64,000 nt of DNA from CAWIHK01 sp963835935 (lineage in GTDB: Bacteria; Bacteroidota; Ignavibacteria; UBA10030; CAVZMI01), in NCBI GenBank assembly GCA_963835935.1, contig CAWIHK010000001.1, positions 1,240,001 to 1,304,000 on the forward strand. Reading direction: 5' to 3'. The notes beneath the pieces are model-generated. The model saw nothing but the letters and a program-made list of their open reading frames with translations. It had not been told where the DNA came from and did no database searches. Shown in pieces: positions 1 to 7,818 of the stretch. The position numbers and the translations under genes were made by a program. Every line of letters begins with the position of its first letter. Positions within the stretch are counted from its first letter, which is position 1.

Positions 1-307
1 GCAACCAATGAAACTTGAATACCTTGCATAAGGTATATAAACTTTCATACACGAGGACATATCGAAATCCAAGATATCGTAATTGTTTCGGTTGGATATT
101 AGTTGAGGGTAATGACTTTGAAAAAAGGGGTTGTTGTTTTGTTTCTTTCTCGATCCAGTCGGTTGCAGCTTCTTTTAATGCTTGTATCTCTTTTTTGTCA
201 TGTGCACTACCAATATGTTTGACAACGATTAATTTACGATCTTCGTATCGTACGACTTGTATTGCTGTGGCTTTGGAACCGGTCTTCGTCTCACGAATAT
301 GAAACAT
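1..307 (-). CDS. IS1634-type transposase, N-terminal part (runs off left edge)
   Basis: Reading the minus strand from an ATG at 307 gives an uninterrupted frame to the window edge. It begins MFHIRETKTGSKATAIQVVR and continues through VVKHIGSAHDKKEIQALKEA and a WIEKE segment. This 'R-x-TKT-x-S-x-x-T-A-x-QVV ... KHIGSA ... EI-LK-A-W-I' layout is what I know from the N-termini of IS1634/IS1549-like (IS4-superfamily) transposases. The DDE catalytic core lies outside the window. Only about 102 residues are visible, so completeness cannot be judged. The gene points away from the beta-propeller gene that the element appears to have cut. Confidence 0.72.
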   Translation of the reverse strand, partial: MFHIRETKTGSKATAIQVVRYEDRKLIVVKHIGSAHDKKEIQALKEAATDWIEKETKQQPLFSKSLPSTNIQPKQLRYLGFRYVLVYESLYTLCKVFKFHWL

Positions 308-408
308 GCCTGAAATTTACCCTTAGTATGACAACCCCTCATAAATTTAATCATTTTGTTCCATTTTCTAATCCTTTTTTAATGTGTAACTCTATTTGGA
401 CAAGTCAG
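1..408 (-). mobile_element. Insertion sequence end, IS1634-like (partial)
   Basis: The transposase start at 307 is followed by about 100 bp of non-coding sequence. Homology to the downstream paralogue then begins abruptly at about 409-411. The right boundary is inferred from that break in homology, not from a recognised terminal repeat, since the other terminus lies outside the window. No target duplication can be tested here. Confidence 0.6.
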
Positions 409-1311
409 GAAATGTATTATACAGCGGTTCAGGGAAGTTCGATGCAACTTGCTCTAGCAACATCAGCAGATGGAATAACGTGGACGCAATATGGCAATGG
501 TCCGATCATTCCTGCCGGAGTGGCTGGATCATGGGATGGAATGGCACAGTGTTTTTGCGACGTCTATTATGATGGACAAACATATTATATGTGGTACATA
601 GGTGTGAGCGATTATTCAAAAGGTCGGACTATAGGATTGGCAACATCTCAAGATGGAATCCATTGGAATAAATATTCAAGTAATCCTGTTCTCACTCCAA
701 CAGGAGCAGGTTGGGAATCGGCATCACTCGGTCAGCCTACTGTAACATTTTCCCACGACAAATTTTATATGGTTTACGGTGCAGCGCCGGATATGGGAGT
801 CCATTGGTCACTCGGTGTTGCGACTTCTACGGATGGCATTCAATGGAATCGTTATAGTAGTAATCCAGTACTAACACCGCAAGCAGAATGGGAGGGTAAC
901 TCATTAGGTGTCAGTTCGCTTCTCGCTAGGGATAGTACTTTTCATCTATGGTATTCGGCATTCGATAGCCTTTCTGGTGTGTGGCAAACCGGTCATGCAA
1001 CTTCCATTTTTAGTTCGGTCGGTGTTGCCGAACGAAAAAATCTTCCAACGAAATACCAACTCTTTCAATGTTATCCTAATCCATTTAATCCAAGTACACA
1101 GATTAAATATTCAATTATCCAAAAGAGTCACGTTTCCCTCAAAGTATATGATATACTGGGAAAGGAAGTTGCAACGATTGTAGATGAAGAACAAGAACCT
1201 GGAGAAAAATCAATTTCATGGGTCGCAAGTGGCGTCGCAAGTGGAATATATTTTTATCAGCTAAGAGCACAAGGATTTATCGACACGCGGAAGATGATCT
1301 TACTCAAATGA
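409..1311 (+). pseudogene. 5'-truncated secreted beta-propeller protein with T9SS sorting domain
   Basis: From about 409 the reading frame matches the middle of the next gene almost base for base: MYYTAVQGSSMQLALATS, repeated ATSxDGxxWxxY and NPVLTP blades. The signal peptide and first blades are absent. Sequence upstream is the insertion-sequence end, so the ORF start at 262 is artificial. The last ~85 residues (from about 1050) form a type A C-terminal sorting domain: CYPNPFNPSTQIKYS, then LKVYDILGKEVATIV, then SGIYFYQLRA and a final KMILLK. Such domains direct export by the type IX secretion system in FCB bacteria. The blades resemble GH43/GH32-like five-bladed folds, but I see no clear catalytic set. 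The gene is probably dead unless an internal start is used without a signal peptide. Confidence 0.75.
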
Positions 1312-1386
1312 AGAATTCATTTTGATGAGATCTATACTTATTCATTGAAGATTTTGAACCATCACCTAAATAGAAGGGAACTAAGT

Positions 1387-3324
1387 ATGAAAAGGCTGTC
1401 AACAATTTTACTTGCGTGTTTCATCATTTCAACATCCATGAATACACTGCACGCGCAATTTAAATGGACGAAGTCCAGTAATAATCCTGTCCTACAGGGG
1501 CAGAACGGCGATGTCGACAACCCAAGTGGATACCAACAAATGATGCATCCATCGGTTATTTATGACAGTTCCGCGCATTTATATCGTATGTGGTTTTCGT
1601 CTACTTCGATGAATGGCGGGAGTTTCTCTGTTTCTACGGCAATTTCATATGATGGTGAAATATGGTATTGTTACTTGAACAATCCTGTTCTTCTGAATAT
1701 ACCAGGAACATGGGAAGATCAACTTCATTGTCCGAGGGTAATCCATGACATAGCGGGATATAAAATGTATTATACAGCGGTTCAGGGAAGCTCGATGCAA
1801 CTTGCTCTTGCAACATCGCCAGATGGAATAACGTGGACGCAATACGGCAATGGTCCAATTATTCCTGCAGGCGCGACAGGATCATGGGATGGAATGGCAC
1901 AGTGTTTTTGCGACGTTTATTATGATGGACAAACATATTATATGTGGTACATAGGTGTGAGCGATTATTCAAAAGGTCGGACTATAGGATTGGCAACATC
2001 TCAAGATGGAATCCATTGGAATAAATATGCGAATAATCCGGTTCTTACTCCAACAGGATCAGGTTGGGAATCCGCATCTCTCGGCCATCCTACCGTTACA
2101 TTCTCTCACAACATGTTTTATATGATCTATGGAGCTGCGCCGGATATGGGAGTTCATTGGTCACTCGGTGTGGCGACTTCGACAGATGGCATCAACTGGA
2201 ATCGCTACGGTAAAAATCCTGTACTTACTCCTCAAGCAGAATGGGAAGGATACTCATTAGGTGGGAGTTGTCTTCTCGCTAGGGATAGTACATTTCATCT
2301 ATGGTATTCGGGAGTTGACGGCAATACGGGGTATTGGCAGACTGGCCATGCTGTTTCGGCATTCGATTCTACAGGATTCATTCCGATTGATTCGTCAGCA
2401 ACATGGTTCCAGGATCCCAAAAACCCACTTTCAGCTACGACAGTTATTGAACCTTGCGTGATATATGATAGTACTCAAAACAATTATCAATTATGGGCGA
2501 CAGATGGACGTAGCATGGTTAGAGCTATTTCGACAGATGGTTCGACCTGGTATGTTTCCGATTCTGTACAAAACATTTCCTCAGATTTTAATCTTGGTGG
2601 ACTTTACAGTGTCAGCGTGATCAAGGTTGATACGGTGTACTATCTGTATTATTCATACAAGGATTCGTTTTCGGGAGTGGACGTAATTGGAGTAGCAACA
2701 TCTCCTGATGGTTTGACGTGGCAGAATTATAACCATAATCCTATCATACCACTTGGAGTTGAAGGAACTTGGAATTCTCTGATGTCTGTTTACCCCCATG
2801 TAAGATATGAAAATGATAATTTTAAAATGTGGTACGGCGGGAAAAATGCGGCGACCAACATCAGTGAAACAGGGTACGCGACATCTGCAGATGGAAAAAT
2901 GTGGGTACAATATACCGAAAATCCGATTATGACAATTGGTAATCCGTCTTCATGCGATGCGATATCTGCAGTTATAGCGGGATTGACGAAAGTTGATAGC
3001 ACATATTATATGCTTTATACTGCTAAAGATGTAAATGGTATAACCTCCACTTGTCAGGCGACTTCGCAAGATGGAATTAATTGGAATAAATCAACCTCTA
3101 ATCCTGTCTTATCACTTGGAACTTCAGGTAATTGGAACGACGGTCAAATAGGAGGTGGTACTTTATTGTATAATGGGAAGTCTTTCGAATTCTTTTATTG
3201 TGCCACAGGTTCCACGTCAGGAACGTGGTTGATGGGGCACGCATCAACCACTCCGTTTAACGGCGGACAGGCGAAAGTAAAGAGGGCTTATAATAAGAGT
3301 TCAAATATATTGAAATCTAAATGA
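1387..3324 (+). CDS. Secreted repeat protein, beta-propeller (GH43/GH32-like fold)
   Basis: I place the start at the ATG at 1387, not 1345. It follows AGAAGGGAAC and opens a clear signal peptide (MKRLSTILLACFIISTS, cleavage near LHAQF). The mature ~620 residues carry repeated blade motifs such as HPSVIYDSSAHLYRMWF, YYMWYIGVS, ATSQDGIHWNKY and NPVLTP. They appear to form two successive propellers, roughly residues 25-330 and 335-630. The first is nearly identical to the truncated upstream copy. Unlike that copy, this protein ends in a basic tail (KVKRAYNKSSNILKSK) with no sorting domain, so it may be periplasmic or released another way. The substrate is unknown and a sugar-binding or hydrolase role is only a fold-level guess. 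Confidence 0.75.
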   Translation: MKRLSTILLACFIISTSMNTLHAQFKWTKSSNNPVLQGQNGDVDNPSGYQQMMHPSVIYDSSAHLYRMWFSSTSMNGGSFSVSTAISYDGEIWYCYLNNPVLLNIPGTWEDQLHCPRVIHDIAGYKMYYTAVQGSSMQLALATSPDGITWTQYGNGPIIPAGATGSWDGMAQCFCDVYYDGQTYYMWYIGVSDYSKGRTIGLATSQDGIHWNKYANNPVLTPTGSGWESASLGHPTVTFSHNMFYMIYGAAPDMGVHWSLGVATSTDGINWNRYGKNPVLTPQAEWEGYSLGGSCLLARDSTFHLWYSGVDGNTGYWQTGHAVSAFDSTGFIPIDSSATWFQDPKNPLSATTVIEPCVIYDSTQNNYQLWATDGRSMVRAISTDGSTWYVSDSVQNISSDFNLGGLYSVSVIKVDTVYYLYYSYKDSFSGVDVIGVATSPDGLTWQNYNHNPIIPLGVEGTWNSLMSVYPHVRYENDNFKMWYGGKNAATNISETGYATSADGKMWVQYTENPIMTIGNPSSCDAISAVIAGLTKVDSTYYMLYTAKDVNGITSTCQATSQDGINWNKSTSNPVLSLGTSGNWNDGQIGGGTLLYNGKSFEFFYCATGSTSGTWLMGHASTTPFNGGQAKVKRAYNKSSNILKSK

Positions 3325-3486
3325 TACTATCCCAATCAATGAAATCGTTAGTGTTGGAACAATTAAATTGCCATAAGGATGTGACAAGAATTCAATAACG
3401 TGATCGATTGCGGATTTTTAATTCAAGATGTAAATGTTTTTTCATGGATCAGTCGTAGATGCTTTTAATATCGATCGAGTATAAAG

Positions 3487-3519
3487 GGAGGAAATGAGTT
3501 TTCTTTTTCCTCCTTTTTT
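3487..3519 (+). terminator. Rho-independent terminator
   Basis: An 8-bp stem, GGAGGAAA (3487-3494) with TTTCCTCC (3506-3513), encloses a loop of about 11 nt and is followed by TTTTTT. It lies about 160 bp after the beta-propeller gene. The stretch 3325-3586 otherwise holds only a possible promoter box. Confidence 0.6.
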
Positions 3520-3521
3520 CT

Positions 3522-3529
3522 TATATTTC
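3522..3529 (+). promoter_or_regulatory. Possible Bacteroidota-type -7 box
   Basis: TATATTTC matches the TAnnTTTG consensus at all but the last base and lies 58 bp before the YmdB-like gene. A very similar run (T-rich stretch, then TTATATTC) precedes the GH2-like gene at 23364. No good TTTG -33 box is visible at either site. Confidence 0.35.
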
Positions 3530-3586
3530 TCCTACACAATAATTTATTGAAATACCGGTCCGCACGGACTTAGAAAGCAGGCGGCA

Positions 3587-4381
3587 TTGTCCCAAACATT
3601 GAACATCCTCTTCGTTGGTGATATTATCGGAACTCCCGGTCTCGAAATCACAACAAAAATACTAAAAAGTTTCCAGGACAAATACGAAATCGATTTTACA
3701 ATTGCTAACGGCGAAAATGTCTCCGACGGCAAAAGTATCACCGAGGAACTTGCCCGCCAATTGTACGATCTTGGTATTCATGTAATTACATCAGGCAACC
3801 ACCTGTGGGATAAATGGCAAGCTCGCCAGCTAATTAACAAAGATCGCAACGTTCTTCGTCCGCTCAATTATCCGCGAGAAAATGGCGGCAACGGATTTGT
3901 TGTGTTCGATCTGAAGGACAAAGGAAAAATTGGCGTAGTTAATATCCAGGGACGAACATACATGAACCCGATCGATTGTCCGTTTAAAGCAATGGATTGG
4001 GTAATTCCAAAGATACAGGAAGAAACAAAAGTGATCATCGTCGATTTCCATGCCGAGGCGACTGCCGAAAAAGTGGCAATGGGATGGCATCTCGACGGAC
4101 ACGTCAGTGCACTTCTCGGTACTCACACTCATGTCCCAACTTCAGATTCAAGAATTCTGCCCAAAGGAACCGCCTTTCAAAGCGATGTTGGAATGACCGG
4201 GCCTTATGATTCAGTAATCGGTATGAAAAAAGAAATTGCACTAAAGCGATTTATTCATCAGACACCGTACAAGTTTGAAGTCGCAACAAACGATGTCCAT
4301 TTTTCTGCGACATATTTAAAAATAGATCGTGAAAGTGGCAAAGCACTTCAGATCGAAAGAATATTATTTCCAGAATTTTAA
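3587..4381 (+). CDS. ymdB: YmdB-like metallophosphoesterase (TIGR00282 family)
   Basis: At 264 residues it has the length of Bacillus subtilis YmdB, a 2',3'-cyclic nucleotide phosphodiesterase that affects sporulation and biofilm decisions. All metal-binding blocks are visible: FVGDIIG (D12), ANGEN (E43, N44), SGNH (N71, H72), DFHAEAT, and GTHTHVPT near residue 180. The start is a TTG at 3587, preceded by AAGCAGG; a second in-frame TTG at 3599 is also possible. It lies 14 bp before folD, so the two are probably cotranscribed. The biochemical class is certain from the motifs, while the cellular role here is inferred from the family. Confidence 0.9.
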   Translation: MSQTLNILFVGDIIGTPGLEITTKILKSFQDKYEIDFTIANGENVSDGKSITEELARQLYDLGIHVITSGNHLWDKWQARQLINKDRNVLRPLNYPRENGGNGFVVFDLKDKGKIGVVNIQGRTYMNPIDCPFKAMDWVIPKIQEETKVIIVDFHAEATAEKVAMGWHLDGHVSALLGTHTHVPTSDSRILPKGTAFQSDVGMTGPYDSVIGMKKEIALKRFIHQTPYKFEVATNDVHFSATYLKIDRESGKALQIERILFPEF

Positions 4382-4395
4382 TTAGGTGAAGAACA

Positions 4396-5283
4396 ATGCA
4401 AGCTGAAATTATTGATGGAACAAAGATTGCCGGCGATATCCGGCGAGAAGTAATGATCGAAACCAATATCTTAAAAACTCAGAAAAATATTATTCCGGGA
4501 TTAGCATTTATATTGGTTGGAGACAATCCTGCGTCACAATCGTATGTGCGTATGAAAGGAAAAGCTTGTGAAGAATGCGGTTTTTATTCCGTGACCAAAC
4601 ATCTTCCCGAAGACACACCAGAAGAACAACTGCTGAGTCTTATCGGTGAAATCAATCGTGACCCGAAGATACACGGATTGTTGGTTCAACTCCCGCTTCC
4701 GAAACATATTCGTGAAGATCATGTCGTCGCAGCGATAGACTATCGGAAGGATGTTGATGGATTCCATCCAATCAATGTTGGAAGATTGGTCATCGGGTTG
4801 GACACATTTCGTCCTGCCACCCCATGGGGAGTACAGGAATTATTATTCCGTTCCAATGTGAACACAGCAGGAAAGCATGTTGTTATTGTCGGCAGAAGCA
4901 ATCTTGTCGGAAAGCCGCTTGCGAATATCATGCTGCAAAAAGCTGTAGCGGCAAACGCGATCGTGACCGTATGTCATTCTGCGGCATCAAATCTTGAATA
5001 TTATACATCACAAGCAGATATCCTCGTAGCCGCGATGGGAAAACCCAGATTCATCTCGGGCGAAATGATCAAGAATGGTGCTGTCGTTATCGATGTTGGT
5101 ACTAGTAGAGTAGATGATCCCGGTTCAAAACGTGGATACAAACTTGTAGGAGATATTCAGTTCGAATCGGCGAGTCAAGTGGCATCAAAAATAACACCGG
5201 TGCCTGGAGGAGTCGGGCCGATGACTATTGCAATGTTAATGAAGAATACGCTCCGTGCAGCAAAGGGAGATATTCACTGGTAA
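4396..5283 (+). CDS. folD: Bifunctional methylenetetrahydrofolate dehydrogenase/cyclohydrolase
   Basis: This cytosolic enzyme interconverts 5,10-methylene-, methenyl- and 10-formyl-tetrahydrofolate and so feeds purine and formyl-Met synthesis. The 295-residue protein has the standard length and the catalytic Y50-x3-K54 motif (SQSYVRMK). It also shows GLLVQLPLP, DVDGFHP, the NADP-binding VVIVGRSNLVGKP and the terminal PVPGGVGPMTIAML. AGGTGAAG upstream serves as ribosome-binding site. The gene is the last one before the hairpin at 5291. Confidence 0.97.
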   Translation: MQAEIIDGTKIAGDIRREVMIETNILKTQKNIIPGLAFILVGDNPASQSYVRMKGKACEECGFYSVTKHLPEDTPEEQLLSLIGEINRDPKIHGLLVQLPLPKHIREDHVVAAIDYRKDVDGFHPINVGRLVIGLDTFRPATPWGVQELLFRSNVNTAGKHVVIVGRSNLVGKPLANIMLQKAVAANAIVTVCHSAASNLEYYTSQADILVAAMGKPRFISGEMIKNGAVVIDVGTSRVDDPGSKRGYKLVGDIQFESASQVASKITPVPGGVGPMTIAMLMKNTLRAAKGDIHW

Positions 5284-5290
5284 AATATCG

Positions 5291-5320
5291 AAGGCTCAAC
5301 AAAAAAGGTTGAGCCTTTCG
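5291..5320 (+). terminator. Terminator hairpin after folD
   Basis: A perfect 10-bp stem, AAGGCTCAAC (5291-5300) and GTTGAGCCTT (5308-5317), has a 7-nt loop starting 8 bp after the folD stop. The following T-run is short (TTT then CGCG), so termination may be incomplete. Confidence 0.65.
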
Positions 5321-5369
5321 CGTAAAATGACTATCAGTAATTATTGCATAACAATGCTGGAATATAGTT

Positions 5370-6485
5370 ATGAATATCGGAATCGCAAAAGAAAATCTTG
5401 CTCTTGAGCGTCGTGTGCCGTTTACACCCGCCGCTGTACAAACTTTCGTACGCGCTGGTCACACAGTCTATCTAGAAAAAGGCGCCGGTGAAGGTGCGCG
5501 ATTTGAGGATAACGACTACATTGACGTCGGTGCAAAAATCGTCTACTCGAAGGAAGAAGTTTATGGAAGATCGAATCTCCTCTTAAAAATTTCTCCTCCC
5601 ATAGTCGAAGACCTTGAGCGATTGAATCCCGGTGAAATTATTATGTCGGCTTTGACTCTCGCAGTCGCAGGAAAAAAGGTTGTCGAAAAACTTCTGGAGA
5701 AAGAGATCACATCCATTGGATACGAACTGATTGAGGGAACAGACGGCTCGCTTCCGGTATTACGAACAATGAGTGAGATGGTAGGGCAGAAAGCAATTTC
5801 TATTGCTGCGCGCTATCTTGAAAGCGGCAATGACGGACGAGGCATACTGCTTGGCGGAGCAGCAGGTGTGCCGCCGGCAGCCGTTGTAATTCTCGGCGCT
5901 GGAGTTGTTGGAACCGAAGCAGCACGAGTGGCAACTGCTCTCGGTGCGCAAGTAATTGTAATCGATAGAAATGCGGAACGATTGAGAAAGGCGTTGGAAG
6001 TTTGTCAACATAAAATTACCACTGCGATAGCGACAGAGTACAATATAGAACATGGAGTCCAGTTTGCCGATGTTCTCATCTGTGCTGTAATGAGCAAGGC
6101 AGAGAGGACGCCGCATCTCGTCACTGAAGCGATGGTGAAGAAGATGAAACGCGGCGCCGTCATCATCGATATTTCCATCGATCAGGGCGGTTGTGTTGAA
6201 ACAAGCCGGCCGACCACTCACAAAGATCCGGTGTTCGTTTATAATCATGTAATTCATTATTGTGTTCCGAATATCGCAGCATCGATAGCACGATCTGCGA
6301 CTTTCGGCCTCGCGGTTGCGTTGTTGCCATTCGTGCACGAAATAACCGATCTTGGTATTTCAGAAGCGCTTCGGAATAACCGTGGGCTCGCGGCAGGAGT
6401 TTGTACGCATAAAGGTGTCTGCACGAATAGTCGAATCGCATCCTTGTATCAATTACCGTCACAATCAATTGACAAGGTAATCTAA
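5370..6485 (+). CDS. ald: Alanine dehydrogenase/NAD(P) transhydrogenase-alpha family
   Basis: The 371-residue protein aligns by eye with alanine dehydrogenases, which deaminate L-alanine to pyruvate with NAD+. Landmarks are IGIAKENLALERRVPFTP at the N-terminus (substrate-binding R and K), TMSEMVGQKAI near residue 135, the Rossmann motif VVILGAGVVGTEAARVA near 170, DISIDQGG near 265, and HYCVPNIA. Transhydrogenase alpha subunits share this fold but are normally longer and have a beta partner, which is absent here. It abuts the CoA-transferase gene (1-bp gap), suggesting joint expression. The substrate is inferred from similarity, so the symbol is tentative. Confidence 0.82.
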   Translation: MNIGIAKENLALERRVPFTPAAVQTFVRAGHTVYLEKGAGEGARFEDNDYIDVGAKIVYSKEEVYGRSNLLLKISPPIVEDLERLNPGEIIMSALTLAVAGKKVVEKLLEKEITSIGYELIEGTDGSLPVLRTMSEMVGQKAISIAARYLESGNDGRGILLGGAAGVPPAAVVILGAGVVGTEAARVATALGAQVIVIDRNAERLRKALEVCQHKITTAIATEYNIEHGVQFADVLICAVMSKAERTPHLVTEAMVKKMKRGAVIIDISIDQGGCVETSRPTTHKDPVFVYNHVIHYCVPNIAASIARSATFGLAVALLPFVHEITDLGISEALRNNRGLAAGVCTHKGVCTNSRIASLYQLPSQSIDKVI

Positions 6486-6486
6486 T

Positions 6487-7782
6487 ATGAACTGGGTGGA
6501 GAGTTATAAAAGTAAATTAGTCGGTATTGAAGAAGCCGTGCAAACGGTCAAAAGCGGCGACCGCATATTCGTAAGCGGAAATGCCGCAACGCCGTTTGAA
6601 TTTATCCGGGCGCTCGCTCAGCGAAAAAATGAATTGGAAAATATTCAAGTCAACCATCTCCTCCTCATCGGCGACGATCCGTTATCGGCTGAAGGAATGG
6701 AGACACATTTTCGACATAACTCTTTTTTCGTCGGGCCGGCGGACCGTGAAGCGGTGAATAACGGTCATGCTGATTATGTGCCGATTTTTTTATCGCAAGT
6801 ACCATCCCTGTTTACCAAACGGATAATTCAATTAGATGTCGCTTTGCTGCATGTCTCTCCGCCGGACGAGCATGGATTCATGAGCCTCGGTGTTGAATGT
6901 GTCGCATCAAAAGCTGCGGTTGAAAGCGCAAAATTCGTTGTAGTCATGGTGAATGAAAAAATGCCGCGCACTCTGGGAGATACATTCATCCATATTTCCC
7001 GTGCGCACAAAATTGTGCATTTGAACCGCGAGATTCCTGAATTGCAGAAAAAAGGATTTTCGGAGGCCGAGAAATTAATTGGCCAACACATTGCCACGCT
7101 CATTGAAGACGGTTCTACGCTCCAAATGGGAATCGGTGGAATACCAGATGCGGTACTTGCAGCATTGGGTGATAAAAAAGATCTCGGCGTTCATAGCGAA
7201 ATGGTTTCGGATGGCGTGATGGAGTTAATTGATCAAGGCGTTATTACGAATGCTAAGAAAACCATGCACCAGGGGAAAGCAGTGGCAACGTTCATCTACG
7301 GATCAAAAAAATTATATGAATTTGTAAATAACAATCCGTTGTTCGAAGTTCATCCGTGCAATTATACGAACGATCCATTTATAATTGCACAGAATGAAAA
7401 AATGGTAGCAATTAACTCAGCAATTGAGGTGGATATTACCGGACAGGTATGCGCAGATTCGATCGGAACAAAAATATACAGCGGATTCGGAGGCCAGATC
7501 GATTTTATTCGCGGCGCCGCATATTCAAAAGGAGGAAAACCAATCATCGCTCTGCCGTCGACCACAAACGATGAGACACTTTCGCGTATCGTTTCAATCT
7601 TGAAACCGGGAGCAGGTGTTGTAACTACACGCGCGGATGTGCACTACGTGGTCACAGAATATGGAATTGCCTTTTTACATGGGAAAGGACTTAAGGATCG
7701 CACTCAGGCTATGATTAATATCGCTCATCCGAAATTTCGTCATGAACTCGAATCTGCTGCTCGTGCGCGAAAATTAATCTGA
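6487..7782 (+). CDS. Acetyl-CoA hydrolase/4-hydroxybutyrate CoA-transferase family
   Basis: The 431-residue protein is a Cat2-type CoA-transferase that moves CoA between acyl-CoA and a free carboxylic acid through a glutamyl-CoA intermediate. Seen are VSGNAATP near the N-terminus, LLHVSPPDEHGFMSLG, GIGGIPDAVLAAL, the catalytic block HSEMVSDGVMEL near residue 237, GQVCADSIG and FGGQIDFIRGA. The exact acyl acceptor (acetate, 4-hydroxybutyrate, succinate) cannot be told from sequence. It follows the alanine dehydrogenase-like gene directly, and the two may form a fermentation or amino-acid-degradation pair. Confidence 0.88.
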   Translation: MNWVESYKSKLVGIEEAVQTVKSGDRIFVSGNAATPFEFIRALAQRKNELENIQVNHLLLIGDDPLSAEGMETHFRHNSFFVGPADREAVNNGHADYVPIFLSQVPSLFTKRIIQLDVALLHVSPPDEHGFMSLGVECVASKAAVESAKFVVVMVNEKMPRTLGDTFIHISRAHKIVHLNREIPELQKKGFSEAEKLIGQHIATLIEDGSTLQMGIGGIPDAVLAALGDKKDLGVHSEMVSDGVMELIDQGVITNAKKTMHQGKAVATFIYGSKKLYEFVNNNPLFEVHPCNYTNDPFIIAQNEKMVAINSAIEVDITGQVCADSIGTKIYSGFGGQIDFIRGAAYSKGGKPIIALPSTTNDETLSRIVSILKPGAGVVTTRADVHYVVTEYGIAFLHGKGLKDRTQAMINIAHPKFRHELESAARARKLI

Positions 7783-7818
7783 TCACTTCAGTATTCATAG
7801 ACACGGGGAAATAATCGT

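Noticed and set aside
15..302. Plus-strand ORF of 95 codons at the left edge
   Set aside because: It is the antisense of the transposase reading frame on the minus strand, which shows recognisable family motifs; the plus-strand product resembles nothing.
262..408. N-terminal part of the long frame starting at 262
   Set aside because: These codons run through the transposase start region and IS end and do not match the paralogue; the real homology begins at about 409.
1387..3324. Repeated ATSxDG blades as a tandem DNA repeat or CRISPR-like array
   Set aside because: The repetition is at protein level with variable spacing and degenerate DNA, as expected of propeller blades. No CRISPR array or cas gene was seen anywhere in the window.
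5760..6338. Long minus-strand frame (192 codons) opposite the alanine dehydrogenase gene
   Set aside because: Composition is Arg/Cys/Ser-rich without any motif, and the plus strand encodes an intact enzyme, so it is an antisense shadow.
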